DNA of 64,000 bases, taken from contig JAPNXP010000014.1 in assembly GCA_028753945.1 (NCBI GenBank), forward strand, positions 2,914,001 to 2,978,000, in the 5' to 3' direction. This DNA is from Hexactinellida sp. DTS-2022. Lineage: Eukaryota > Porifera > Hexactinellida. The notes under the pieces were generated by a model. It saw nothing but the letters and a program-made list of their open reading frames with translations. It did no database searches and had not been told where the DNA came from. Both the position numbers and the translations under genes were made by a program. Shown one piece after another: positions 35,165 through 46,496 of the stretch (position 1 is its first letter; every line of letters begins with the position of its first letter).

Positions 35165-35323
35165 GTTGGATTAGAAACCCGTCTAAGTGATTACTGGTAT
35201 AAATTAAGCCGGAACGAATTTGCTATGGAATAGACGAACCCATAGAAATGATTAACACTCTAAATTTAGCCCGGAACTAATTTGTTAAATGAACAATTTA
35301 TGACAAATTGGTACCGGCCGGAA

Positions 35324-35488
35324 CACAGGCGTCGGAAATGGTCCCGAAGGCCCTTTGGGCCGCCCGGCCCAAAGGTTCCGGGATCGGCCCAATCGGACCC
35401 GGGGCCGCTACATTCACGCCAAGTAGAGCCGGGAAGCCCATACGGGCTGCCGACCCATGCCGGGTGGCCGGGTTTTCCGACGCCTATG
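35324..35488. mobile_element. Second copy of the GC-rich MITE, in the right palindrome arm
   Basis: It is the reverse complement of 30770-30934, including the flanking GGCCGGAA duplication (35316-35323, 35489-35496). Sharing the same insertion site means that the arm was copied after the MITE had inserted. Confidence 0.85.
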
Positions 35489-36339
35489 GGCCGGAACCAT
35501 TTTGCAGCCGGAACAAATATGTCAGAACAGTACAATTGCACCAAATGACATTTTGAGAGGGTCCGCATGTGTCTAACTGGCTTTAGGAAGCTGAGTGGAA
35601 TCGGACAAGGGGTCACTCGATACGGTTACAATCAAATTTGAGAATGGAATGTTGTTAAATTCCTACAACATTCCTGTGTCGTCAAGGAAAAATTGTCTCA
35701 GGTGACCACTTAATGACGCCAAATTTAGTGTTGATTACGAATATCGGCATAAAAATTGGATTGGACTTGATTTGAGGAAGTTAGATGAGTTCTAACACCT
35801 TCAAAATGTGTCCCTTAAGTGGTCAATTGTGGCCGACACATTGGAATTTGGTTTGGCACTATATCCAAAAATACACTATTTGCATGAAAGAACAAACCTA
35901 CAAAGTCTGAAAATTCCATATAAAAATGCATGATTATGCCTATTTTTGGTTGTAAGCGGCTGGACTATATGAACAAACAAGTGTGTAATAATTCGCAAAC
36001 AGAATTTAGATGAAAATTATACTTATTTACATTAAACTAATCGTATCGTGACTAAATACAAACATAATGGGTGCACAGTAAATAAAATTGAATAGAAAAA
36101 TAACTTGCGGTTGTTTAATAAATACCCATTCCACTGAATTCAGGTTCAAAAATGTAATTCGATTGTGAGGCCTGACATCAGTATGGTATGACATAATGGC
36201 GCTAAACAATATATAATATGGAGGGAATCTATCGCCTAAAAATTTACAAATCAAATGCATATGAAAATGACTCGTTTAACCAATCCATGGTCCAAAAAAA
36301 ACATGAGTGCCATTGCCTTAGCATATTAGAATGCTATGG

Positions 36340-37231
36340 ATTGGTGTATTCCATACTGCTTGCAACCTGATGTCCACCATTGGCAATAGAACCTTTGTGT
36401 CGAAACAGGAGTGATTGCAGAGGGATCAGTCTCTGCTGTGATGGAAGGACGAAAATATAACCGTCCAGTTAGAGCAGTGGTTCTCAACTTTTTACAGCGC
36501 GGACCACTTCAGCAAATAATAGGGTCTCCGCGTACCACCAAAATGACCGATATTTATATACTCCCCTGAAAACGAAGTACAGCATAACGTGCTATAAGTG
36601 TCAAATTTTGGTATATTTAAAAATAAAATGAGATACCTCCGCGTACACTAGAAAGAGCTCGCGTCCAATCAGTGGTACACGTACCACAGTTTGAGAACCA
36701 CTGAGTTAGAGTGTACAAGCCGTGTATGAAGCAATGAGGCTGGCATGGAAAGGCTTCCTTCCATGGCTAGAGACAAAGCATGTTGGGGAAGTTCACCACC
36801 TATAGTAAACTCTGAAGAGCATTGAAACATTCCAAAATGATGTATGTCATGCACAAATTGAAGAGCTACTGTAGAAGGCATCATGCACTTGCATCTTTAA
36901 GCTGTTCCAGCACTACCTAGACTCCCTAGGAGATGGAACTGCACTCCCGTTATTGGAGATGTCATATTTGGACAAGAGTGAGATTTTGCTGGCTTTAATT
37001 AGAGTTTCCAGAGAGGGTGACTGGATGCTCCACCCTGCAGCAAACAGACAGATGATTCCTAGGTGTTTTGCCTATGACAAGCTGAACTATTCCCGCTTCC
37101 TCCCCTGTTACTATGCTATGATGTCTCGGCTGCCTATTGACCACCCTGATATATATGACCACTTAAATGCAAGGAGGCTTCTCAGTACAGATTGGCAAAA
37201 AAAGAATACATATTGGCGAATTCGTGTAGAT
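36340..37231 (+). pseudogene. Transposon-derived gene, segment 4
   Basis: It resumes with GVFHTACNLMSTIGNR, then after a frameshift GVIAEGSVSAVMEGRKYNRP. A hAT-like MITE (36475-36703) follows, then VYEAMRLAWKGFLPWLETKH in another frame. The frame from 36953 gives MSYLDKSEILLALIRVSREG, LHPAANRQMIPRCFAYDKLN and MMSRLPIDHPDIYDHL. It reaches RIRVD at 37231, where a second MITE is inserted. The order is that of the family's C-terminal half. Confidence 0.78.
36475..36703. mobile_element. hAT-like MITE, perfect 8-bp TSD
   Basis: CAGTGGTTCTCAAC and GTTTGAGAACCACTG form the ends. AGTTAGAG is duplicated exactly at 36467-36474 and 36704-36711. The interior GCGGACCAC/GCGTACCAC words are typical of this common hAT MITE type. 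Confidence 0.92.
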
Positions 37232-37688
37232 CAGTGTTTCTCAAAGTGGGCCGTAGAGCCCCCGGGGCGCGGTGAAATGTTGTTGGGGGGGGCTAAGGAG
37301 TCATAGAAAGCGAAACAGAAATCGATCTCACGTCAAAACAGCGGTAACATGTTTCTAAATATTAAGTAACTAACAAAAACTATAAAACTGCAAGGATCAG
37401 AGCCTTAACAGTGGTAATTAATATTGCTTTGATTAACGAAAGCCAGTCCTCTCTATAATTTCAATATAAATACGCACAAATCTAAACGAATAGAATTGAT
37501 AAACTCGATCGAATAAATGAATAGTAAAAGAAATGTAGATTATAGTGCTGATTCATTAAATCAAATACGGATTTGTTAAACAAATACAAAATGTAATATT
37601 GAGACTTTGTGGAGGGGAGGGGGGGGGGCGGTATCGAGGATAAATTGTTGACAGGGGGCGCTGTACTAAAAAAGTTTGAGAAACACTG
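37232..37688. mobile_element. hAT-like MITE, CAGTGTTTCTCAAA ends
   Basis: CAGTGTTTCTCAAAGTGG and AGTTTGAGAAACACTG are the ends. TAGAT is repeated on both sides (37227-37231, 37689-37693). Removing it restores RIRVDQRIEESVN in the host frame. An alternative reading is an 8-bp TGTAGATC duplication with trimmed ends. Confidence 0.85.
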
Positions 37689-38093
37689 TAGATCAAAGAA
37701 TTGAGGAAAGTGTCAACAAACATACTCAAACACCTGGTGGGACGATAGGCTTCAGCATGTATTGTGGAGCTGTCAAAAGATATTACATGACATCAGAGTA
37801 CCGAAGTATCTCAGGCAGCTGAGGGATATTATATATGTTAAGTCACCAGGATAGCGATTTCAGCCACCCAGAATCAAGCGAGATGAGACTGATATCCAGT
37901 CCTTGGTAGATCTCATGGAGAACAGTTGGTTGAATCCATTCAGTCCAGACCATCAAGAACTGGCGAGTTTGTCAACTGCTACTGCTGCACCAACATACAT
38001 TGCAAAAGATCTTCTTGGTGCCCAAAGGTTAGGAGAAGAGGCCTATCAAGCTTTCAAACAAGAACGTTTGGAAGCAAAAAGTAATGGTAAGGG
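37689..38093 (+). pseudogene. Transposon-derived gene, segment 5 (C-terminus)
   Basis: Open pieces read EESVNKHTQTPGGT, YYMTSEYRSI and, from 37903, MVDLMENSWLNPFSPDHQEL, AKDLLGAQRLGEEAYQAFKQ and ERLEAK. This is the usual C-terminal end of the family. A stop follows YRSISGS in one frame. The sequence is cut at 38093 by another MITE. Confidence 0.78.
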
Positions 38094-38400
38094 TAGGGGC
38101 GGGGGGGCGAACCAATGCACTGGAGGGGCAAACCCAATAGTTGTAAACATTTCAAAATTTACATTCAAACCAAATCGATATTTTAATGACAAACTTGGTT
38201 AAATAATCTGGCAATTATAATAGTATACATACGGTGGGGCATCTCAGCAAAACAGTAATTATGAACTCCCTGTCCAGGACATTTAGCATTTCCGAATTAA
38301 AATTAAGTTCTCCTATAACAGACAAGCGAGTTCCAGCCGCCCCCACAGGGGGGACGGATCAAAAGCCCTGGGGGGGCGGCCGCCCCCCGCGCCGCCACTG
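38094..38400. mobile_element. hAT-like MITE, perfect 8-bp TSD GGTAAGGG
   Basis: GGTAAGGG lies at 38086-38093 and 38401-38408. The right end GCGCCGCCACTG matches the CAGTGGCGGC family, while the left end TAGGGGCGGGGGGG is a diverged form of it. The interior has G/C runs near both ends. Confidence 0.8.
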
Positions 38401-38408
38401 GGTAAGGG

Positions 38409-38650
38409 GCATCGCCGAGTAACGGTAACGGACATCCGTTACTTTTAACTAGTTACCGTTATCTTTAATCAGTCACTCATATCATTACATTACCGTAACA
38501 GTAATCGTTACTACGTTAACTTATTTAATTGCAATTATAATGTTATTTCAAATCAGTTACCATTATATTAAGGTAAACTGTACTGAATAAAGGTAAACGG
38601 ATAAAATTAAAAAAAGTAACGGAGTAACGGTAACTGATTTAGTTAGAAGA
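38409..38650. repeat. GTAACGG tandem-repeat segment
   Basis: This is the inverted-orientation relative of the CCGTTACC core at 31560-32040, with the shared words ATCGCCGAGTAACGGTAACG and GTTACTTTTAACTAGTTACC. It is more decayed, and no ends are found. Confidence 0.75.
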
Positions 38651-39252
38651 TATTGGTAACATATTTCACCTGTGTGATTTGCGAATAATTTATGTAGCAG
38701 CCTCTCATTTACACTATAGAAAATACAAATGCCTTCCCGTTGAATCTAAGATCTCCATTGGAGCTCCATGTCTGTAGAAAATAAATAATAGACATCTTGC
38801 CGTCTCCAGCAGATTTTGAGTACGTCTCATATATTTGGTAAGTCTTCAAGTTAGAATAGTGCTATCCTGATGAATGGAATTTAGGTTTAAAGAGATCCAT
38901 CCCAAGTTATATCAGGGTTCAGGAAATACTGAAATGGGTATGCAGTTCACTGGAAGTGATTGGAGTATACTTACAATAAGAATAGCGGTTGCACTAGTGA
39001 CTAGTCTATGTAGTTTAATAGTGTTAATTAATCCTGGCAAAAAATAGCGACAGGTGCATGATTGTACATATGTGCATCGGTAACACTGATTACAAAGATT
39101 ATAGCGGAACTATTTAACGCTCTGAACTAATCCGAATATCATTTATGATTTTCTGAAACTTCTAAGGGTCTAGAAGCATCCGAGAGCTAATAGTATATAA
39201 TTCTACATAAGTGTTTTGCTGAACTCATCAAGCAGGGAATAAACCTGTTAAT

Positions 39253-39645
39253 AGCCTGGGCCTTATTAACTAACAATTCTTAACTTTTTTCTTAGCTTTG
39301 TAATCTTGAAATTATGAGAGAGGTTATCAAAATAATATTGAATTACCAGTCTAAAGGTTCGAAATACCTAAAACACCTCGGAGGATAAATTTTGTTCGAT
39401 TCCTCAAAATTTCTTCAGAGTATGCCACCATTTAACCTAAGCATGACGTCATATTCTTAGAATTTTCTCAACTCATTTTTATACAAAATTGCACCTTGTT
39501 TGTTAGATTTTACAGATAATTTGGTTGGATACGAATCTAACCCCTAATTGAAATGTCCATCTAAGCAGGCTTCTAGAATTTCTACTTAATTCTCCTAGAA
39601 TTTATCTAAATATTAGTTAAGAATTGTTAGTGAATAAGGCTCCTG
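39253..39645. mobile_element. MITE with GCCTTATTNACTAACAATTC ends
   Basis: GGGCCTTATTAACTAACAAT at the left is matched inverted by ATTGTTAGTGAATAAGGCTC at the right. I find no clear target duplication. A single end of the same family (GGGGCCTCATTCACTAAC) lies at about 57284. Confidence 0.65.
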
Positions 39646-39901
39646 ATCTCCTGAAAAACTTATATTTGTATTTGAGAGCCCATGTAATAGATAGCAGGCT
39701 AAAATATTTGGTCCAATCAGACCAAACTTGGAGCCGGAGCAAATATGTCATAAGACACAATCAATACTACCAAAAAAATCAATACAAAGATAATTTATAA
39801 TGATTACTAAGTGATTAGAATATAATGCATTTACAAACAATCCATATTCTTGATCAACAAATATTATGAATTTAACAAGTTAATAACAAGAATCATAGTA
39901 T

Positions 39902-41155
39902 TTAGCTTCGACCTTGAATAGCAGCACCTGTCTGCTTTGCAATCTGTTCTTTGAGTAAAATAATACTTTGTCTTTGTTCAGCAGTTAGTTGAGCGATTTG
40001 TTCATCAGTAAGAGCCAATACTTGAAGAATTAAAGATGTTTTCTCTTCTTGAGTAATTGAGCTAATATTAGTTGCCTTATCAGTACTTGCGGGATCTCTA
40101 TTAAGGTCTGAGAAACCTACAATGTGTTGGGGTTTATGATTAATTGTATGTCGCAATTCTATTCCCGTTGAAAGAGAACTTGGCAGTTCACCATGCGTCA
40201 AAGCTTTACGAGGATCATGAGGTGCGTCACATCTAAGGCCTTGACTGAGAATATTTGGTTGAATATATGGATTAGATAACCGTGTGTCAATTCTAATATC
40301 AGAATTTGTTATAGGAATATTTTGAGCTAAACTTTCAAAGTTTTTCGATGGTGTGTCCAGTAAAGGGATATTTTTTACTGGGTTTTCTCGAAGAGTGTCG
40401 GTTAGAGGTTTCAGTGGTAATGTTTGTGAGAGCCTAGTAAAATTAACGGAACTAGGCCTATTCTGAGAAGATACATTTAATACTTTGATGTCTTGAATTG
40501 TTCTAGGATCTTGAGGTCCGTGGGGAGGGCGAATATCATCTATAGGGTGGTGTTGTAATTGAAAATTAACTTCCTGGGGTATATCTTGACTAAAATTTCG
40601 ATGAGCAGAATGGTTTGATTTAACCATGTTCAAGTCTGTATTAGACATATAAGGAGTACCAGGATTAAAACTACTTTGACGGTATTCATAATGTGGTTCA
40701 TTATGATGTTCAGATTGACGGGTTGAATATTCTGTGAGGTAGACATCTTGATGACTCATTATATCAACAGGATGAGGGTTTTCAACTATATCATTGAAAT
40801 TAGGAACAGCGATTCGTGGTTTATGTAAGAAGTCATGAGCTTGATGTGGGTCTACAATACGCATAACAACTTGAGCCTGAAGTAATGCATATGGAAGTTG
40901 TGGATTATGTAATAGTAGTTGACGAGCTTCTTCAGGTTGATGCATTATAAATAACTTCATCTGTTTCATTAGTTCAAACATTTGTTCAGGAGGTAAAGAA
41001 GCAACAGCTTTTGTGATTTCTTCAGGTGCATTTTCAGGAGGAACAATGGGTCCAAACAAATTAGATTCAATGCTTGAAGAAGTTCCAGCAATTTTTCCGC
41101 TTTTCAGATCATCTTTAGATGAAGCTGGTGCAATTCTAAGATTTCGACCACAAAC
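39902..41155 (-). CDS. CSTF2: Cleavage stimulation factor subunit 2 (CstF-64), last exon
   Basis: The exon runs from a splice acceptor at about 41155 (TTTTTTAG before it on the minus strand) to the stop at 39902. It opens with the end of the RRM (CGRNLRIAPASS). The hinge domain follows (ITKAVASLPPEQMFELMKQM, then NPQLPYALLQAQVVMRIVDP), which binds CSTF3/symplekin. A low-complexity Pro/Gln/Asn/His-rich middle then leads to the conserved C-terminal three-helix domain (ALTDEQIAQLTAEQRQSIIL), which binds Pcf11-type factors. The protein works in nuclear pre-mRNA 3'-end processing by binding GU-rich downstream elements. The RRM exons must lie further right on the minus strand; I could not find them in the window. 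It has no stops and appears functional. Confidence 0.95.
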   Translation of the reverse strand, partial: VCGRNLRIAPASSKDDLKSGKIAGTSSSIESNLFGPIVPPENAPEEITKAVASLPPEQMFELMKQMKLFIMHQPEEARQLLLHNPQLPYALLQAQVVMRIVDPHQAHDFLHKPRIAVPNFNDIVENPHPVDIMSHQDVYLTEYSTRQSEHHNEPHYEYRQSSFNPGTPYMSNTDLNMVKSNHSAHRNFSQDIPQEVNFQLQHHPIDDIRPPHGPQDPRTIQDIKVLNVSSQNRPSSVNFTRLSQTLPLKPLTDTLRENPVKNIPLLDTPSKNFESLAQNIPITNSDIRIDTRLSNPYIQPNILSQGLRCDAPHDPRKALTHGELPSSLSTGIELRHTINHKPQHIVGFSDLNRDPASTDKATNISSITQEEKTSLILQVLALTDEQIAQLTAEQRQSIILLKEQIAKQTGAAIQGRS

Positions 41156-41831
41156 CTAAAAAATGGGAGTAAATGTGTATAATAATGATGGGTGTAGATT
41201 ATAGATGTCAAAATATTTCATGATTCTATAAATTAATTACAAACAATTCACTATTTCACGACATTTTCATACCCTATATACTATTACAGTTTACACCGCA
41301 TCGTGACAACGGTCCGCTAGTCGGGCATTACTAGAGTATAGCACGGTTCAGGGGGCAATTTAAGGATAGGAGGCATCTCACTTGAGTACGCTCCTATTTA
41401 CTGCAAACTATTGCGCATAAATAAAATATTGATAAGATTGATATAGTAATTGCGAACTATTTGACATGGCCATACGGCTTTGTTACTATATTCGCTACTT
41501 ATTACCTCAGAAGATTCATAAATGGACTACTTTGTGACTAAATTTGGGGAAAATATTTACCAATGCGTCTATAGAAGGAGTGGGCTTTATCCCATTGAAA
41601 TAGATTATCATACACTTTCGTACAAATGATGTGACAATCAGTAATCGATAAAAAATCAATCAACATCTGTCTAATTAAATCCAATCGATGTAGTCTTATA
41701 AATTTTCAGAGCGGAAATGGGGTTACGAGTGTTTCCATCCTGTAAACTCCGAAGATAAGTACTATATGTATAATCCCTGCAATGGATCATACTGGGCAAT
41801 GCAAGCCTTGAATTTTATTTGCATTATAATA
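41156..41831 (-). other. Probable CSTF2 intron
   Basis: The sequence upstream of the CSTF2 acceptor is AT-rich with no recognised exon. The intron may extend far to the right, through the MITEs and Helitron fragments that follow. Confidence 0.5.
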
Positions 41832-42005
41832 CAGTCAACATCCGGTAACTCGAACCCTCAGGGGAATGAAAAATCCGTTCGAGATAACGAATGTTCGAGT
41901 TAACAGGCATTCGAGTTACCGGATGTTGACTAAAGGGAAATGAAAATTCGTTCGAGATAACGAATGTTCGAGTTAACGGGCATTCGAGTTACCGGATGTT
42001 GGCTG
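41832..42005. mobile_element. pogo-like MITE with internal duplication
   Basis: CAGTCAACATCCGGTAACTC and its inverted copy ending CCGGATGTTGGCTG are flanked by TA. The block GTTCGAGATAACGAATGTTC through CATTCGAGTTACCGGATGTT occurs twice in tandem, so the right half has been duplicated. Confidence 0.85.
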
Positions 42006-44789
42006 TATGTCTAATTGTGTCAACGTATGGCGAATTTGTATTTTTGAAAGTCATCAAATTGCTCATCCATTAGCTTTAAGTTAGAAAGAAGCGTGTGCAG
42101 GACTTAGAAGTCAGTGAATCACCTCTGAAACAAATTCTATTATCTAAGTTGTGTAATTAGTTTAAAAGTAGAATAAGAGCGTCTATCCTACAAAACAGAG
42201 TTTATATGTATTCGTAAACTTGTTGATACTTGTTCTAGTAGGTTATAATTGAATACTTACTAATAGGCTTATATGAAATATTTCTCAGTCGAAATTTGTG
42301 AACTTTTTTACTTCTGTGACCTAATTTTAATTTTCATATCTCCAGCGACAGAAAAAGTGGATAGTTCCAGAATAATGCATTTGATAGGATAATTACTCGA
42401 TTATTGCAGAAGTATGAATGAAAAATGTACGTACGTAGTATAAATGAAAAATTTCAAGCCTTAATCTATTGTATCTTTCACACATAAGTCGGACATCGAC
42501 TCATCAACTTTAAATAAAAATTTCTCCGAAAAGAGTAATCAAAGTTTACTACAAATGATTAATTATCCCAGACTAGGGAGCGACCATGAGGTGCAGTGGA
42601 TAATGCGGGGGCAACAGGGCCCAAAGCCAGTTGAGGACACACAGATTTGTATATACAATGTTAAAGAATTTTCGACCATCCAACCGTAACATGTGTTCCT
42701 GGGTCAAAAAAGGGCCATGGCCATATGTGGTAGTGTCGGTTCATTGTTTGTGGGATATTTTAGCGATATAGTAACTTAAAGATAATTGTGTATAGATTAT
42801 CGATGGTATAATGCACAATTCCGTTGAAAGCTAAGGTCCAGCTCAAAGGGGTAATTGAAAATCATGAACATAAATGGGAATCAGACGCGCAAATTATCAT
42901 TTTGAAAGATAATTTTCTGATTAGCATTTATATCATCGAAGGTTACAACGTTCAAACAGTTGAGATAAAAAATCTCTCTATTAAGAATCAGGAGATACAA
43001 AAACTGGAACCAACCGCTACCATATATGGGCATAAAATGATTATGATGCTAGAACTTGTCGAATTGAAAGTTCAAGTTTATATAATGATATCCTAAAGAA
43101 TAGGAAAGTATTCAGGCAGGAAACAGTACAAAGCCAACGTCTATAGTTTCAATTATGGCCATATATGGTATTGTTGGCCTTAAGGTTAAATTACGGCAGA
43201 TTCATGCAAAAAAACACATAGATTTCGTTTTGAAGTTAGGTGTTTGATTCTCACATATATGATAGAAGACACTATAGCTATATCGAAACTGAAAACGAAA
43301 TCTGATTATATTTTATAAATTTTAATTTATGGGGAATGCAGTTTTATTGTAATACAAAAGTCCCATAGGGGGATTTGTTCAGACTCAACCAGATAACTGT
43401 GGGGATTGCAAGATCAATATTACATAAAGACATATTTTGTGTGATCTAACATAGAGATCATCGTTATGGGCGGGAGGTGAGTGGTTTCGAATTTTGATAA
43501 AATGTATATAAAAATATTGCGACCTTTTGAAACCAAAAAATGGATAAAAAGGTCATCATTTTATGAGAAATTTGAGAAAATGTTTGAAAAAAATAATTCC
43601 AAGTCATAATTCAAAAATGTAAACCGTCTACCAACTCCGCACGCTTATAATCTTTAAATATTGATTCTAATAACAAACATTGATGGCCGCATTGCCAAAT
43701 TACCCCATAATATCGACCAACACTTTTGGAATTCGCCCTATGGGAGATTTGTATTAGCCAAATTTTGAAACTGACAAAAAATAAAAAGTATAATAGATAG
43801 GGACATTTTCTTTTTGTTTTATTGCTTTGTATCGTATAGGTATCTATTTCTCTCAATTACAGATTAATACAAGAACTTTCATTAGCGTGGGGTAATTTAA
43901 CCTTAACTTTTACAAAATGTTAGATATTCAAATAATTGAACATGGTATCAAATATAACAATATTCTTATAGGCAATATATTCAGCGACGAATATTTCAAT
44001 AAAAATCTCTGATACTAGTGAGAAACTGTGTGTGGGCAGTCATCCTAACTAGTTTACATCCAATCAGAAATTTGTGCTGTACAAGTCCAGTTCCTGTATT
44101 GAAAGAAAAACTAATCCTGCCCCGATAAATCTCACCACTGAAGGGCTCGCCAGATCCTGTGGATTCCTCTGCTAGAGTGGTCTAACTTTTAAACAAACGC
44201 CCACGGTTGGGGCCATTAAGATCGATTTTAACCAATTACACAAATTGTCAATTAGAATAATTCCAATCTATATTCACCCTTTGGTGGATTCTAATTATAG
44301 AACCACAATAAAATATTTCAGGTCATACACACCACTTACAAAAAGTAAATGAACATGTATGTTATATATGAAATGGTTTAAAATTGTTCATTTTTAAACA
44401 AAGCATCATAACTTCAAAATTTCAACAATTTACGTCAGGCGTGATTGATCAATTAGTGAATAATTGATAACCCAGAAGTGAAAGCGATCAAAATGAATAT
44501 AGAAATTAATTATAAGGCGAGAATATGATATTAATATCAGCCTTCGCAGTTATTAGTATATTCATAATATGGATCTGAATGTCGGAATAACAATATAATC
44601 TCGTTAGTAAATCGCGGGTAATATGGAGCGTGATCTCGGGATTGAGACCCCGTAAGCCAATTGCTCACAATGTTTGAATTTATGGAAGCCTAAATCCTTT
44701 ATAATGCATATTAACCTAAGTAAGTAGTATTCAGAATTATCATTGGTAAACTTTCGTGTTAACTAGAAAATAATAAATAAAGAGCTTTT
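42006..44789. other. AT-rich stretch, no recognised feature
   Basis: No family-like reading frame is seen; a 90-codon frame at 42824-43096 looks like chance. A CCCATAGGGGGATTTGT word at 43362 and its inverted relative CGCCCTATGGGAGATTTGTA at 43734 hint at an old inverted-repeat element. Confidence 0.5.
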
Positions 44790-45128
44790 CAGGGGCGTGC
44801 TGGCCATACAATCGATGAGGGAACCATTTAGGGGCCGCCTAGGGCCCCCTTGTGGGACCGCAGGCATGGGCGTAGCCATGGGGGGGGCCTGGCCCCCCAA
44901 AAATTTAACATGGGTCCCCCCCAAAATTTTCTACAATAACTTTGAATAAGGATAGATTGAGCGTTCGCTCACTGTATTGTAATGACTCATCTGAATAGTG
45001 GCCCCCAAAAAATTTTTCGGGCCCCCCAAATTTTTGTTTGTTTGCAACGCCCATGACCGCAGGCCGGCCCCCTCTGCGATGACTTTCTGAATGGAATCCA
45101 GCATGCCATCCACCCCAGCACGCCCAAG
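44790..45128. mobile_element. hAT-like MITE containing a second MITE
   Basis: CAGGGGCGTGCTGG at the left is matched by CCAGCACGCCCAAG at the right. The flanks GAGCTTTT and TAGCTCTT agree at 6 of 8. It is split by the 44865-45055 element. Confidence 0.6.
44865..45055. mobile_element. MITE with CATGGGCG ends, perfect 8-bp TSD
   Basis: ACCGCAGG is duplicated exactly at 44857-44864 and 45056-45063. The ends CATGGGCGTAGCC and GCAACGCCCATG are inverted. Runs of G and C sit just inside. It is a reverse-oriented relative of 29170-29335. Confidence 0.88.
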
Positions 45129-46496
45129 TAGCTCTTTATCATATCATAATACGTGATATACGTAGAGATGTAGATGTGAAATGAAGCGTTTCTAATGTCC
45201 CTTATGTTTGGACATGTATATGTGTAAGAATGATATCCATATTGGAGGGAGTGTGTGTAAGGAAAAGATATTTATAACGTTAAAAACCTGACTATCACCG
45301 AAATAAAAATTGCAACTATGCATCATGCATTGTTGCAATATTTAAAATTTTATCAAAACTAAATGAAGATTTGACAGTTGAATACATAATTCTGTTATTA
45401 AATTAATAATCGCTACAGTGTATTATACAGCCATTTGTAAATACGCTCCTAATCCTGCTCTGATCCAATTTTCATACGCCTAAATCACAAATTAATGTTA
45501 CGGTATAGGAGAGGATTCCAAATTTTCGCGCTCCTAAGTTGAATTTTTCCAAAAATCATACACCAAAAGGAGCGTCTCGCGCTCCTGGATAATTCCGTGA
45601 CTCGCTAAAAAGAAAAGTAATTTTCCCAGTAGAATAGAAATAAAAATATTTTGTATACCACTGTGATCAAAAGTTTACTGAACAATTAGGTGAATCACCG
45701 AAATAATTATTTAATAATTATTTTCGGACATAACTGAGCACAGTGGCAGTAGGGTTTGTAGCATTTATTAATATATAAAAGTTCATAATACATTTTCGGA
45801 TGTTTACAAATATTTGATAGAATATAATGAACACCAAAGTGAAGGTGTTGTTGTTAGCAAAAAATAAACAAATAATTAGTAAATGAGCCTTGAGACTAGC
45901 TTTCAAGTGCTAATATAGGTAAACAATATGCTGATTTTGAAATTGCATTAAAAATGTATATTACAGTACATAATGGATATAGTGATTATCGATATAGTGA
46001 TATATTGGATATAATGATAATTTGTTTACAGATTGTACAATAATATTTGTTTTTGACCATCCTTGGCCCCAATAATTACATATTTTACAGTATAAATATC
46101 GTTACCAGTTGAATTCGATAAGGAATTTGATAATTTGGCCAAAAATCCCATGTCCCCACCACTATAATTATATCCATCATGTACTGTATAATTATTTATT
46201 ATTATTGTTTACAAAATATACTCTACTCCGCTAAATGGGACACGTAAGTATCAGGCCTCTTGTTACACACAATTGAGCGGAGTTCCAGATTAACTGAAAA
46301 ATTTATAATAAGTGGCGATTTACTAGCGATTTTAAACAATCAAATTTAAAACTTATAACAATTACTCCACTGGGAACGTTCCCTTGATGATACTAACACC
46401 AATAGCAGGGATGGATCCACCGGGGGGTTCAGGGGGTTACACCCTCTAAATAATTGCTCAGGGAGCGTGCTAACCCCCCCCCCCACCTCAAAAGAA
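45129..46496. other. AT-rich stretch, no recognised gene
   Basis: Nothing coding is identified. G/C runs near 46420-46485 (CCGGGGGGTTCAGGGGG, CCCCCCCCCCCAC) look like a truncated hAT-type MITE next to the Helitron. Confidence 0.45.

Larger units (their letters stand above)
30312..35965. mobile_element. Long-TIR palindromic element with TA flanks
   Basis: GTCCAGCCGCTTACAA at the left and TTGTAAGCGGCTGGAC at the right are flanked by TA. The arms run about 990 bp: 30312-31300 is the reverse complement of 32985-33203 plus 35173-35965, the second arm being split by the insertion at 33204-35164. The interior has a hAT-like MITE (31498-32102) and a pogo-like MITE (32387-32544). There is no transposase. 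The arms share words with the 20572-21378 palindrome. Confidence 0.82.
25981..36339. mobile_element. 10.4-kb composite element with CCATAGC inverted ends
   Basis: CCATAGCATTCTAATAT followed by ACTAAGGCAATGGCACT at the left is matched almost base for base, inverted, at the right end. The flanks ACTGG (25976-25980) and ATTGG (36340-36344) look like a 5-bp duplication with one change. Taking out the element with one copy restores IRTGVFHT in the host frame. No transposase is recognised in it; the interior is a stack of later insertions. A relative with the same ends lies at 47489-52619. Confidence 0.75.

Noticed and set aside
30642-35616. Long open frames in both arms of the palindrome (116, 88 and 82 codons)
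   Set aside because: They lie across the GC-rich MITE, occur on both strands and in several frames, and reflect base composition rather than coding.
42824-43096. 90-codon plus-strand frame as a gene
   Set aside because: No motif, no splice context and no family resemblance; its length is not exceptional here.
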